Assembly: GCA_013399895.1 (NCBI GenBank)
Contig: VXBA01000689.1
Location: 1-64,000 of the forward strand
Source: Serilophus lunatus
Lineage: Eukaryota > Chordata > Aves > Passeriformes > Eurylaimidae
DNA length: 64,000 bases
Reading direction: 5' to 3'
Part shown: positions 23,277 through 35,003 of the stretch, in pieces
Position numbering within the stretch: position 1 is the stretch's first letter
Layout: each line of letters begins with the position of its first letter
Program-made: the position numbers and the translations under genes
Notes under the pieces: model-generated
Databases searched by the model: none
What the model saw: the letters and a program-made list of their open reading frames with translations, nothing else
What the model was told of the DNA's origin: nothing

Positions 23277-24520
23277 TGTACTGGTTTGAGGGAGCTGGGA
23301 TCATGGGGGGGTCAAAGGGGGCATGGGCTTGGGGGTGTTCTTGGATTTTGGGAGGGGGAAGACTGCAAGAAACCCCACTTACCTGAGTTAAAATTCCATT
23401 TCCCTTAAAGATGAGGGAGGGGGGAAGCTGGGACCAGGGATGTCCTTTGCTTCTGCTCGCCATTCCTGGGGGTTGCCTCTGTCACCCCCCGACCAGGACT
23501 GAGGTGGTGGGCTGTGGGGGGAGGGGGGCCCTTGCTTCGGCTGCTCTCCCGGGGTTTGAGGATGGAAGCTGGGATCGGGGCCGGGGCCAGACAGCAATGG
23601 CTTCTTGTTTCCCTGGGGCCATCTCGAGATGGAGTGGGGACGGGACCGGGGACAGGGACAGGTGGCGGCTCATCGCCCCGGGCTCCNNNNNNNNNNNNNN
23701 NNNNNNNNNNNNNNNNNNNNNNNNNNNNNNNNNNNNNNNNNNNNNNNNNNNNNNNNNNNNNNNNNNNNNNNNNNNNNNNNNNNNNNNNNNNNNNNNNNNN
23801 NNNNNNNNNNNNNNNNNNNNNNNNNNNNNNNNNNNNNNNNNNNNNNNNNNNNNNNNNNNNNNNNNNNNNNNNNNNNNNNNNNNNNNNNNNNNNNNNNNNN
23901 NNNNNNNNNNNNNNNNNNNNNNNNNNNNNNNNNNNNNNNNNNNNNNNNNNNNNNNNNNNNNNNNNNNNNNNNNNNNNNNNNNNNNNNNNNNNNNNNNNNN
24001 NNNNNNNNNNNNNNNNNNNNNNNNNNNNNNNNNNNNNNNNNNNNNNNNNNNNNNNNNNNNNNNNNNNNNNNNNNNNNNNNNNNNNNNNNNNNNNNNNNNN
24101 NNNNNNNNNNNNNNNNNNNNNNNNNNNNNNNNNNNNNNNNNNNNNNNNNNNNNNNNNNNNNNNNNNNNNNNNNNNNNNNNNNNNNNNNNNNNNNNNNNNN
24201 NNNNNNNNNNNNNNNNNNNNNNNNNNNNNNNNNNNNNNNNNNNNNNNNNNNNNNNNNNNNNNNNNNNNNNNNNNNNNNNNNNNNNNNNNNNNNNNNNNNN
24301 NNNNNNNNNNNNNNNNNNNNNNNNNNNNNNNNNNNNNNNNNNNNNNNNNNNNNNNNNTTTTTTTTCCCTTTTTGTGTGTTTTTTTTTTTCCTTGTGTTTT
24401 GGGTGTCCCTCGATGTAATTCTGGGGTCTCCTGTGGGTTATCCCTACCTCCCTAATTTAATTCCCCTGTAATAAACTGTTTACGTGCTGAAAATTCTAAA
24501 AGGTGGATTAAACCACCACA
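23277..24520 (+). mobile_element. Solo LTR, group C, with assembly gap
   Basis: Complete LTR boundaries: it starts TGTACTGGTTTGAGG and ends GGATTAAACCACCACA, flanked by an exact 5-bp duplication ATTTT (23272-23276 and 24521-24525). AATAAA is at 24470-24475, followed by CTGTT. The GC-rich U3 and upstream R are replaced by N (23687-24357), so the promoter block cannot be read. It is closely similar to the minus-strand LTR at 43624-44807 in the first 100 bp and the last 150 bp. Confidence 0.92.
23687..24357. other. Assembly gap (671 N)
   Basis: Run of N inside the GC-rich U3 of the group C LTR. Apparent long open frames across it are artefacts of N translation. Confidence 0.99.
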
Positions 24521-24525
24521 ATTTT

Positions 24526-27500
24526 ACTTAAAGAAACCAATCCCTAAACTCTGTATCAGCAACTTTTTTGTCAGAGACAGACTGATAGCCATTGAAAGCT
24601 CCATTGCTTGCTCTAACAAGGTTAATCACTTTTAACAACTTCCATGACATTTGCCAGTGCTAGTGCCTTCTTGCATGAGGCTTTTCAGTACCTCATTCAT
24701 TGAAAAGGTAAGAAGTTCAATCCATATTTCTTTTTAGGTAAACCAATAAAATTGTTGACTCCACACACACAGCTGGAGAACCGTCAGTCACTGCAGCTGT
24801 TATTTTGTCAAAGCTACTAAAGCAATTCACAGTGCCCTTCACTGGGCTAAAAATAAAATCCTTTTTATAGTGTCGTGCAGGGATAACAGCCTCAACCATT
24901 CCTCATGAACGTTAAAATTCTTGTTAAACATATAAGAAATATCAACAGGTTATTTAAAGTATAGCAGTTACCTCTGCACTTTTCACCAAATGCCAAAGAA
25001 TAAACAATCCATTATCCATTTTCCGTTTCAGATTTTCAGTCAAAATCACACACATAGCTAACTCAGATGACATTTGTCATGAAAGGGACAGAGATTCAAT
25101 TTCTGTTGTTACTAGTACTTTCTCATATTCAGGCATTGTGACAGATGCTATAGCATTGCTATATGACAAATTCTGCATCAGCTAACCCTACTTTTTGGCT
25201 CTGCAACTGATATATTTTACAACATTAGATGCACCAGTTTTCTGGCATGAAATCCTGGCTTCATTGTAGTCAGAGATAAAAATCCCAGTCTTCAAATCTA
25301 GAACAAAACCAGGGTTTTACTTCTGGTTTATGCCATCCCCATATTTTTGAAACCCCCACTCTGAAGCAAGAGTATCTCTGTCATTGACAAATTACTCTCT
25401 TCTTCCCCTGTGTTCTTTAGATTTTTCTATTCTTCAAGAAAATAACCTGGCACAGCATGCTGGAGAGCTTCTGTCCATGAGTAGCACGTCCAGTAGATCT
25501 GTGCTACAGCAGTTCAAGATACATGTTTTTTTCCTCTTTTGGTGCTACAACTGTCCAAAAGCTCTTATTTTACTTTATGCTTTTGATATCTGTGTCTCAT
25601 TCCACTCTATCTATTACAACTTTGCTCCCTCATAAAGCAATGATAGCCATTCAGCTGTCAAATGACCTTGCCCACAGCTAGTCTCTATTGGATTATTAGA
25701 AACAAACCTTAGGAGCAAACCCACATTTCCCTCAAATTTGACTAGGAGAATGATGACCGAATTATCAGACTGTCTCATTGCAACCCAGAAAGTGCCTTCT
25801 TAGCACATATCATAACCATAGATGTCTTAGTGACTATGGAAACAAACTCTAGAGTAAACACTCTTGCTGTAGTTTCCACACCCCTGTCAACATTTGTTTA
25901 AAAATATGTCAACATTTTGGACAAGGTTATAAAGATCTCCCCTATGAACAGAAAAAAATGTGCCGTATGAAATCGTGAATGCCAATTCTGTTTCCAGTTT
26001 CATCCTCCCCCATTTTTCAGGCCTGTGGCATGCTTCTGAGAAAGTTGGAGAAGAAAAGGAAAGGTTACTGAAAAAGAGGGAAGCGGTCTGATACACTGCA
26101 CACCACCACTCAGGGAAGGACGTAAAAAGGAATGATGAACTTATTTGAGACTACACCTGCACTGTAAATCCTTTAGCCTTGTCTGAGGAATGCCCAGGCA
26201 GGACAGTTTAACAAAAGAGCGGAGACAAAGCTCTCCTCCCCCTTCCAAATATTCAGTATGTTTTTATAGCTTAAACACAATCCTTGATGAAATATAAATA
26301 TCTCACTGCAGACTTTTTTATTATTATTTCAGTAGTGATTAAAGTGAATAAACAAATATTCTTCATCTTTCCCTGTAGCACTTAAAATTCAGACCCTGAC
26401 GGATTACAAACCTTGGAGATAAAAATGATGGAGGATAGTATGTAGTAAGTTCATCAACCTTGATTGTCCAGCATAACGCAAAGAAAAATAAGTAAACATG
26501 GAAAACCAGAAATGAATAGAAATTGCTTCTTAAAATTATCTAAACCATCTAAAGTTTTCAAAATAACAAATAGCAGTATGTTTTTTAAACAATGTAATTT
26601 TTTTAAACTCAGGACTGTAACTCTTTTTCCTCAGTACAGTATTTTAAATTGCAAAAGATGAGAGGGGCACCTTTCAGCATAAATAAACTAAGGAATATTT
26701 ATGAGAATTAGCCTGGCACCTTCTTTGAAGCACCAGACCCCTGAGATGAATACGATGGGTAGAAGGCAGACCTATTATCAGTGTGAGACATGCTTCAGAA
26801 TTTATGGTATGATGTCACTCTAAGGGCATGTGGTCACACAAGGACACACCGACTCATTACAGTTCAAGTCATGCCTTACATTAAACCTCATGGCAAGAGG
26901 AGCCCACAACAGGACTCTAAAGTCAGGACAGGCTTCTAGTGTAGGCTCCTGTGTCTGTGCAGGTGCACTAGCTTTGGAAGCCACATACTGTTAATTGATG
27001 GATTTATAGTGCTCCAACAAGGGAAGCAAAATTAAACAGAAACTCACCTTTTTAGCAAATGGGAGAGATAAAGCGTGAGAATAAATTGTGTAATTAAATG
27101 TGATTAAAAACGATTACATTTCCATTGCATTATCCATGATAATAAGAAAGAAAACAGAAAATAAAGGAAGTGCTATGAATACTACATGTGATTAAAAAGA
27201 AAAATGGACTATCCTTGTCCGAGTTCCATTTAGTGTGAAAGATGAGCTCTTTGCCTTGTAGTTTTCTGTGCCACACTACAGACAGCTAAGAATGCCAAGA
27301 AGAAATCTAAATAACTTATTCATAAAAAAAAGGAAAAAATGCTGATGACCTTTAAGTATTTGTGGGAATAAACTGTAAGCTGCAGTTTGAAGATGAAAAG
27401 TAATTGGCATTGCACCTTCTTAATTACTTTTCCAGTTTCAGGCCTTTAATATATTTCTGGCTCTTGCTGACACACTTAAATGAGGTTTATGGAATCCAGA

Positions 27501-29003
27501 CCATGAATTAATGGAGAGGCAGCAGGACAAAGGCTGCAGGTATTATTTTCTTCTTTCACCCATCTTAAATTACCATCCACCCATGATTCAGACTTCATGC
27601 ATGCCCATGGGCCACTGAAATGGAAAGCCTTTAATACAGCTCCAAAGTGGCACTGACAGAAAGAAGGCAAACTAGATAACCCCTGTGAAATAACTAACTA
27701 ATATGTAAAAAGCTACAATCTCAACCTCCATCAGAGCATGATAAAATAAAAAACACCAGTACAATTAAAAAAAAGTCATTTCCAAGGAAGACAAACAAAA
27801 TAGAATTCACAAAACCAGGCCAGTCCTCTGAGTGCTGAATTTACAGACCTTCAACATCTTTGTGTAGAAAAGAAAAAAGATATCTTGGCTAAAAAACCAA
27901 AACAACCAACTTCTGGAAAATAAACTGGCCTATTTAGGGCAGGAGCAGTAATGACAAACAGAGGAACAGTGGAAGGACTCATGCTTTTACCTAGCATGTA
28001 AAGATATTGGAGGTCATAAATCACCTTCTGCATTTCTGTTGTGCCAGACTCCTTAGAGTGGCCAGCTGGCCTCCAATGATGCTCCTTATTCTGAAAAAGA
28101 GGACATCTCCTCTTCTGAAGCCTATTGCCTTGAAGTGACAGAATGCCATGTGTCTTTTGCTACACCATTATGATGGCTTTGAGATTTTCCAGGACTACAA
28201 GCACCATACAGGTAGAACTCCTTCCTGTGGACTACGTGGGTTCCCTAGGGGAATAAGCCTTAACTGGGTGACAAAATTATCTCCATTACTTGGGCTGACT
28301 ACCTAAAATTATACTATGGAAGTAGCAGCCTCCCTATTTTCGTTTTGTATGTAGCTATAGATGCTATTGCAGCATGTGCAGTCACGTTGAAATTATTGTC
28401 AGTTTATTTTGTTTGAGTGATAGTGACACTGCATCTATGGTAGAGACTTGAGCATTGGCTATTGAAAGTATCAGTGAAAATCATGATGTATATTCTAGTG
28501 GTCAGCTTTAGACAGGGCTCAACTAACTTCATTTCACTCTTAATTGTGCTGGAGCCACCTGGACTATACCTTGCTCAACTATGATGGAATATGAGGACCT
28601 AATTTCTTCAGTTACAGTATACATGGGCCATCAATGCCTTTCAAGAATACAGTGGCTCAGTGATGGGCTGCAAGGAGATCTGAGCCCACTCAAAAGCAGC
28701 AAGAACTTGGTAGAAATGTGGAGGAGAGCAGGCCAGGGCTGGCACTGATGCCAACAGGAACTAGTCTTGGTGTAGCAAGTGTGTGGCAATAACACCTAGG
28801 ACATGATGTCCAACTTTTCTCACTTTTATCAATCTTCCGCTTTTTCCGTCCCTTTTTGAGAAAGAAACTTGTGGTATGTATCGCAAGGCAATAATGTCGT
28901 ATATAATCTATTATGTTGAATGTTTCAATATACTGTTCACAGAAAACAAGTGGGAACAACTGGAATCTCACCACATCTTGTCAAAAGCCTGAAGAGAGCT
29001 TCT
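24526..29003. other. Long stretch without recognisable genes or repeats
   Basis: About 4.5 kb of AT-rich unique-looking DNA. No frame over about 95 codons, and no exon, RNA gene or clear repeat family seen. Confidence 0.5.
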
Positions 29004-29061
29004 GTAGTTGTTAAGGTTTGGGGGGGGGTGCTGGGTCTTTTTGAGGGGATGGGGGGCCTAG

Positions 29062-29062
29062 N
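29062..29062. other. Single N at a probable mis-sized join
   Basis: Left of the N the sequence matches the first about 50 bp of the group A LTR. Right of it (CTCCTGCC...CAGCCCCTGTTCCTGCT) it matches a point roughly 200 bp further in when compared with the minus-strand copy at 59197-60932. The N therefore marks either a gap of unknown size or a deletion. Confidence 0.7.
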
Positions 29063-29866
29063 GCTCCTGCCTTCCGGGGCTGGCAGGAGGACTGAAGCAG
29101 CCCCTGTTCCTGCTCGGTCTCTCTCTTGGGGGAGGTGAGGGTCACCCCGGCTGTCTCTCTACAGTCTTCCGTAAGTCGAGAGAGCAGCTGCGGTCGACTA
29201 GTGCAGAGGCCCCATCCTCACTTACTGTGAATCGGCACCAGGGGTGCTCTTCTCCCAGTCCTAGTTCCCACAGGGAGAGAACAGCGGCAGAAGGGGATGG
29301 GGGCAGCTCATCTCACAGCGCAACCGTGATGCCAAGAGGAGAAACAAGAGCAGTGCCGCCGCTGGCGGCTGTGCCTGTGACCAGCACCCCTGCTGCAGCA
29401 AGCCTGGGACCCTCGCCAGCGCAGCGCAGACCTGGCTTGGTGGCACAAGCAGCGGCAGCGGTTCCCGGCTGACGCGGAGCGGCACCGCTCCCCATCCCCT
29501 CAGGCGGTGGCCGGCCCCAGCTCTGGGCAGCAGCGGCTGATCCTGGCCCCACCGGCATGGGTGACAGCAGGTGCTGCCAGCCCTGTGCCGCCATGGAGCC
29601 TGGTAGGGGGTCCCACAGTCCTGGCCTGGGGCAGCAGCCCTGGGAGCAGCCCCCGTGTGGCAGCGTGGGCACGGCGGCTGCTCTAGACGGCTCCTGCGGT
29701 CCCGCTGCCCTAGGGATCCCTCCTGTCGAGTCCCTGAGACAGCGGTGAGGCCCTGCCCTGGCACAATGCTGGCAGTGGCCGTGTGGAGGGGCGGTGGCCC
29801 CTCCGAAGGTGCCGTGGGTGACCCGCGGCTAGTAAAAAAAATAGCACCTCCAAGACCTAAACACTC

Positions 29867-30008
29867 ATTTTTTTATAAGAACCACCATTTTGCCTAGAAA
29901 GAAGATCCCAGAAGAGAAGTAGAGCCCAGACTGCTGGCCAATCAAAAGATAGCTAAGCAGAGAAAAAGACAACGAGATTTGCGCAGAACTTGGAGAGCTT
30001 AAAAAAGC
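29867..30008 (+). promoter_or_regulatory. LTR promoter block (group A)
   Basis: GAACCACCATTTTGCC (about 29879-29894; YY1-like CCATTTTG) is followed by a strong CCAAT box in GGCCAATCA (CCAAT 29938-29942) and a TATA-like CTTAAAAAAGC (29998-30008). A pyrimidine-rich start-site region (CCTCTCTTTCTTC) begins near 30022. The E2F-like half is lost here (TTTTTTATAAGAA). Confidence 0.6.
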
Positions 30009-30526
30009 TGACCACAGAAGTCCTCTCTTTCTTCAGCTTTCTGCGAGCTGGGTAGCAACACGGCCCCTCTCCTCTCAGCTTCCAGGCCCTGTGGCTTGAC
30101 TCCACCCACCTTCATTGACACCAGAGCCAAGCCAGCATAATTGTAAGTGAAAAGCTTCCCCAAGTAGCTCTCTGGGATGGGGGGTGCTTTTCACTTCTTT
30201 GTGTTTTGCAAAGACTTTGAGGGCCGAGAGTGATACCATCAGACAAAGAGAGAGAGAAGCAGCTTTCCTTTCCCCTGCTTTTCCTCGGCCAGCCTGCCTG
30301 GCCTCTGAGAAACAGTTTGTTTGTTTCCTTTTTTGTTATTTTTTTCCCTTTGCGTCACTTTGTTGAGTGTATTTTTGTGTTAAGCCTAGAGTTCCCATAA
30401 GTTGTTCCTTCCCCACGGTTGAGCCTCAGACAAATAAACTGTTACCTGCTCTTCAAATTCTGTTTAGCCTTTTCATCATCATGCACACCCCTGGTAAAAA
30501 ATAGTAGTTCAAACCACCACAGTAAT

Positions 30527-30839
30527 GAACTCCCAATGCAAGTGCTGAAAGTGCTACTATGAATAGTATGACTAGGAACAGCATCACTGAAGATGAGAAT
30601 ACGCATTATTTGGAAGGAGATGGTGTCATAGGAAAAAATAAACCTGAACAAATAGCCAGTCTGTGATGCCTGAACGTTCCTGTACTCTGAAACACAAACC
30701 TGTCATTGCCCACATCTATTTCGACTGAATCAAGAACAATTCTGCCTCTCAGCCAAAGCAGTTTTGTTGAGTAAGATGGTGTGATGGAGATTCATCCTAT
30801 TAACCTTCACCTTCACCTTCATGTATGGAAAACTAGAGA
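30527..30839. other. Spacer between two solo LTRs
   Basis: About 310 bp of AT-rich DNA. It contains CACCTTCACCTTCA-type short direct repeats near 30804-30822. No gene was seen. Confidence 0.6.
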
Positions 30840-30844
30840 AAAGG

Positions 30845-32165
30845 TGTGACAGTTTGAAAAGGGGGCTTTGGGGCTTGAGGGACTCCTCAGGCTTTTTGGG
30901 GCGGGAAAGAGTGTAAGAATAGCTCACTCACCTGTCTGTAAAATTCTGTTTTCCCTTTAAGGGACTGCTTCCACTCCCGCCCACTCTCCCGGGCCGGGGA
31001 CGGAGGTAGCTGTCACTCCAGCCCGCTTTCCCCAGGAGCGCGGGGCTGGGGGGGGGGTGTTCTCAGTCCAAGCTGCTCCCCTTCCCGCCACTGTTCCTGA
31101 GGCTGGGACAGCCAGTGCCAGTGCCGATCCCCACACAATGGGGGGGCTACGAGCTGGTGGTGATTGCAGTGGGGGCGCCCCAGGGCGGCCGGGGATGGCC
31201 CCAGTCCCCTCGGGCTGGAGCGGCGGTGGTGGCATACCGATTCACAGCCACCGGTGCGCCGCCCGGGGCCGTCTCGGGCTTCGTGGTAGCCTCTCAGCCC
31301 TGGCACAGCTGGCGCAGGTGGTCCCAGAAACTCCTGGCTTGCAGGCAAAGACACGCTGCGAATGCCGGCGCAGCAGCCCCGGTGCCAGCCCCAGCCAGGA
31401 ATGTGAACACGGCAGCTGCTTGTGGACAGCGGCAAGGGGCTAGCCATGACACTGTTCTGGCACCAGGGCGTCCCTGAAATGCTGCAGCCAAGAAAACAAA
31501 GATGGCGTCCGAGCCCAGGGCGCATGATTTTTCAGTTGGAAAACAGCGGAAAACAGGGCACGGCTCTGCACCGCTGACCAATGGAAAGACAATTTGGCAC
31601 GGAAGAAGGCAGCGAGATCCACGCGAGAACAAGAGGGCTTAAAAAGCTGAGGACAACAGCCCTCCCCCTCTCTTCGGGTTTTGATCCAGGGGTGAAGCCC
31701 ACAGCACCTCTCCTCCTCAGTCGCAGGCCCCGCGGCATCGCTCCACTCATTTCTCTCGGCACAGAAGCAATTCCCAGCTTGAAAGCAAGTAGCCCTTTGG
31801 GGAGGTGGTGGGAAGGGGTCGCTTTTCACGTCTTTTTGTGTTTTTCAGAGAACTTCAAAGGCCGGGGAGCAATTCCAGCAGACAGGGAGGGAAAGAGACA
31901 GTTTCCCTACCCCTCCCTCTGTTTTTCTCAGCAAGTCACCTAGTTGAGAGAGCAGTTCCCTTTCCGTTTTTATCCATTTTTTTCCCTTTTGTCTTTTCTG
32001 TGTGTCAAGTGTTTCTCTGTGTAATTTTGGGGTCCCTTTGGGTTGTCCCTGCTTCCCTAATTTAAGCCACCTGTAATAAACTGTTCACCTGTTGCTAATT
32101 TTGTTCAGTCTTCTGTCATCTTTACTGCACGCCCTGAGATGATAAAAGTAGTTCAAACCACCACA
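30845..32165 (+). mobile_element. Solo LTR, group C-like
   Basis: Starts TGTGACAGTTTGAAAAGGG and ends GTTCAAACCACCACA, flanked by an exact AAAGG (30840-30844 and 32166-32170; one extra shared A makes the edge ambiguous by one base). The length of 1321 bp is the best fully sequenced LTR in the window. In order it has a TTTTCCCTTTAAGG motif near 30950, a GC-rich U3, AAGATGGCGTC (31499-31509), a CCAAT box, TATA-like CTTAAAAAGC, an acceptor-like TTTTTCAG/AGA (AG 31847-31848) and AATAAA at 32075-32080. No internal viral region is present. Confidence 0.93.
31499..31647 (+). promoter_or_regulatory. LTR promoter block (group C-like)
   Basis: AAGATGGCGTC at 31499 is close to the YY1 consensus, here in the opposite orientation to the CCATTTTG of the other groups. 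It is followed by CCAAT in GACCAATGG (31578-31582) and TATA-like CTTAAAAAGC (31638-31647), with CCCTCCCCCTCTCTTC just downstream as a likely initiator region. Confidence 0.6.
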
Positions 32166-32170
32166 AAAGG

Positions 32171-34335
32171 CAAAGCAAAAATAATGGAGGATAAGCACTG
32201 GCTTCTTTGCTCATTAGTGTTACTTGTAATTGTGATTCACAGTTGGGAGAGGCTGGTAAAATAAAGCTTACCATGGTCTGTGTTTTGGTCACTGGTTTCC
32301 AATGGGGTTAGAATACAGGCAATACAGCAGTCATGATGCACACACTGCAGAGCACTGCATCAGTGCTGAGGGGGAGATTTAAAATGGGAGATGCTAGTGG
32401 ATCTATGAAAGAAGTGTTTTTCAGTGTGAGACTCAGAAGGAATGAGGATATACACTGCAGCAGCCTGGTAGGGGAGAAGACTGAGGGGGCAGTTAATACT
32501 CTTCTACTTGATTCCAAGAAAGTAAATACTTATTCTAAAAATCCAAATCTAACTTAGCTAGCCAAAGACTTCTTTGTTTAGCCTTCCTTGTACTATTTTT
32601 TTTTTTTTTAAATTGTTGCCAGGAAGAGCTAAAATAAACTAAATAGATTATTTTGATTTACCTTGGTGTCATCCCTAGAAGGAAAAAAATCTCGTACTGT
32701 TGCAAAAACCATACATTTATTTTTCGTGTATTTAATGTCTACTGTAGTGCTACATCTAAAAAGCATGCTGTTAAACTGTGCAGCCTGTAAAAAAGACATC
32801 AGGAGTTATGTGCACAGTGTGAAATATCCCATGATTTAATTTGACTTTGTACCATTACTGAGACACTTGTGCAATTATGTGCTGCATTACAGTTCCAGCT
32901 GGAGACCAGAGATAAGGTGCTTCAGAAATACCTATAGACCAATCACAGTCTTTAAAAATTAGCAATCGGAGGTCCCATACTTTAGAGCCTTGAAAGGGCT
33001 CTGTTGAAGGGGAGGCAGGGAAAGAGGGCAAAAAGAAAGATGCGTTCAGTACCTTCTGAGAAATAACCCTTCTCACTTATGTGAAGCTGAGCATCCTTCT
33101 GGGAGTTTAGGTACACATTAAAATACAAACCTCAGTCTGACTGCAGGTCTTGCAACAATGCTAGAAAAAGGGGCAGCATATGCCTGCATTGAGGCCAGAG
33201 CTGACTATAAACCAGACACTGACCCACCTTCAGCCCTTCATCTCTGGAATGGCAGGGGACATAAGAGAACAATGGAGTCTGCTATCCTCCTCAGGCTGCC
33301 ATCTAGCATTTCCACAGATGCAGATGATGCAGGTCATGCAGAAATAAGAAGAGGATCTAGTGTTTTAGTCTCTTGTATTCCTTTCACAAACCATGTCGCA
33401 CAGTGACCCTTACTGTAAGGTCATCCTGTTCTTGTAGTTTCCTATTTTCCCTCAGTAACATACACTGGCACTATTTAAAAAAAAATATATAACAGGGATC
33501 ATGTAATTTATCTTAGGTTTAGGTGCAAAGGAAAGACATTTCATAACCCTCATGACCTAGACAGCCTCATCTGTTATGACATTATTTTATTTGAACTGTA
33601 GAACAAGTGTGCAGCAAAAAGACGTCTACTATTTGACTGACAAATGACAGGCATAACAAACATCTGCTGTGATGTGAATGATCATTTTCTCTAAGGACAA
33701 TGTGGACTCTTTCTCTCTCACTCAGTTTTATTTCTGAAGGTGAATGCCTGCTCACCTGCAATATATTCTGCCTGCAAATTGGTAAATGCCATTGTAATGG
33801 TTCTCATTTTATCTTTTTCTATTAAGCCTGAGGAAAGAACTTATGAGGAAGAGAGAGAGACATTTTTGTTTTCCTTTTGGAATCTTCTATATAAGCAAAA
33901 CAATCAAAGGGCATTGCTTATAATTTGATTTTGAAATAATTTTGCCTTTCAACATTCCCTGCATATGTCAAGAGGAATAGAGGCTTGCAGGAAAGGCAGA
34001 TGAATTATCTTCCTGTTGTTATTTATTGATTTTGTACAACTCAGCATGGAAGTTTCAAATAACAAACCCAGCAACTGAAGAAAGATGTCCAAGTCATCAA
34101 GAACCACTTAGGTACACAACTGATCAAACAAAAAACCATACAAGATTATTCCCTTTGTGAGGAATATGCACACAAACACTGTCATACCTGTGTGTACTTC
34201 TGTGGAAGGGGTGAGAAACCCCAGGAGAGCTGAAATTTACCCCTGTGATCTGCCAGGTAGCTAGGCAGCCTATGGCGTCTTTGCACAGGCCTCAGCAGTG
34301 GCAGAAGTTACTGATACCTACCTTTTCCTTGTGAG
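32171..34335. other. No recognisable feature
   Basis: AT-rich unique-looking DNA. Frames such as 33158-33406 (82 codons) show no family resemblance. Confidence 0.5.
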
Positions 34336-34340
34336 CTATT

Positions 34341-34998
34341 TGTTATGGGTTTAAACTTAAGGTTTTCTAGGGGAGAGGGAGCGGCAATTTTGTCTTTTAA
34401 AACTTTTTGCTTTACTTTTCTGAGAGGGGCAGACAGGCGAGGATGGTCACAGCACCTGAGGAGCAGTGGGGCCGCTCCTGCCTGCCCCAGCCCAGGGCCG
34501 TGGGGAGACTGGGGCTGCTTCTGCCCACTCTCTGCCGGGGTTGTGCGAGCCCAGCCTGGGCCTGAGCCACCGTGCAGTGGAGTCAGCTGCAGAGCGGCAG
34601 AGCCGACCCATGTCCCTGCTGGCGGCCTGGCGAGTGCGGGGCGTGGTGGGGGCACATGCTGGGGCCACGCCCACTCATTTCCCCTGAGACCCCACCATGA
34701 GCTATGAGCAGAGCATGGTGGGAGCTGCCACCGCCAGACCCCCGCACTGGTGGGGAGGTGTGTGGCAGCGGTTTCTCTCCTTCCTTCCCTTGCTCCACTG
34801 CCTAGCAGCCCGTTCAGAGGAGCAGTTGTTTTTTTGTTTTCTTGAGAAATATTGTCAGGTCGGTTTGGTATAACTGGTTTATGCTTTTAGTTGGGTTCTG
34901 TATCTCGTATAGCCCCTAGATAATAAACTGTTTTGTTGTTGTTTTCTCTATTGAGTCTCTTGTTGTTGGTAGCGCCCCCTAGCATCCAAACCAGGACA
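34341..34998 (+). mobile_element. Short solo LTR, group B
   Basis: Starts TGTTATGGGTTTAAAC and ends CATCCAAACCAGGACA, flanked by an exact CTATT (34336-34340 and 34999-35003). It is only 658 bp, less than half the length of the other group B copy. AATAAA is at 34923-34928. The E2F/YY1 block, CCAAT box and TATA-like element seen in the other LTRs are not found between the GC-rich part and the polyA signal. It appears to be an internally deleted derivative that inserted as such or lost sequence after insertion. Confidence 0.92.
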
Positions 34999-35003
34999 CT
35001 ATT

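Larger units (their letters stand above)
29009..30521 (+). mobile_element. Solo LTR, group A
   Basis: Starts TGTTAAGGTTTGGGGG and ends GTAGTTCAAACCACCACA. The flanks GTAGT (29004-29008) and GTAAT (30522-30526) are a 5-bp duplication with one mismatch. It contains a GC-rich U3, a promoter block (29867-30008), GTAAGT (30143-30148), a pyrimidine-rich tract ending TTTTGCAAAGA (mutated acceptor-like site near 30210), and AATAAA at 30432-30437. A single N at 29062 replaces sequence that the 59197-60932 copy carries. No retroviral genes are present. Confidence 0.88.

Noticed and set aside
23411..24471. Very long open frames across the N run, and the equivalents at 43907-44842
   Set aside because: Their length is produced by untranslated N positions. 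Flanking parts are LTR sequence.
30804..30822. CACCTTCACCTTCA short repeats as a CRISPR-like or regulatory array
   Set aside because: Only two or three 6-bp units; ordinary simple sequence in a vertebrate genome.
29009..32165. The two neighbouring LTRs as 5' and 3' ends of one provirus
   Set aside because: They have different starts, belong to different groups, carry separate target duplications, and are separated by only 320 bp with no primer binding site or viral genes.
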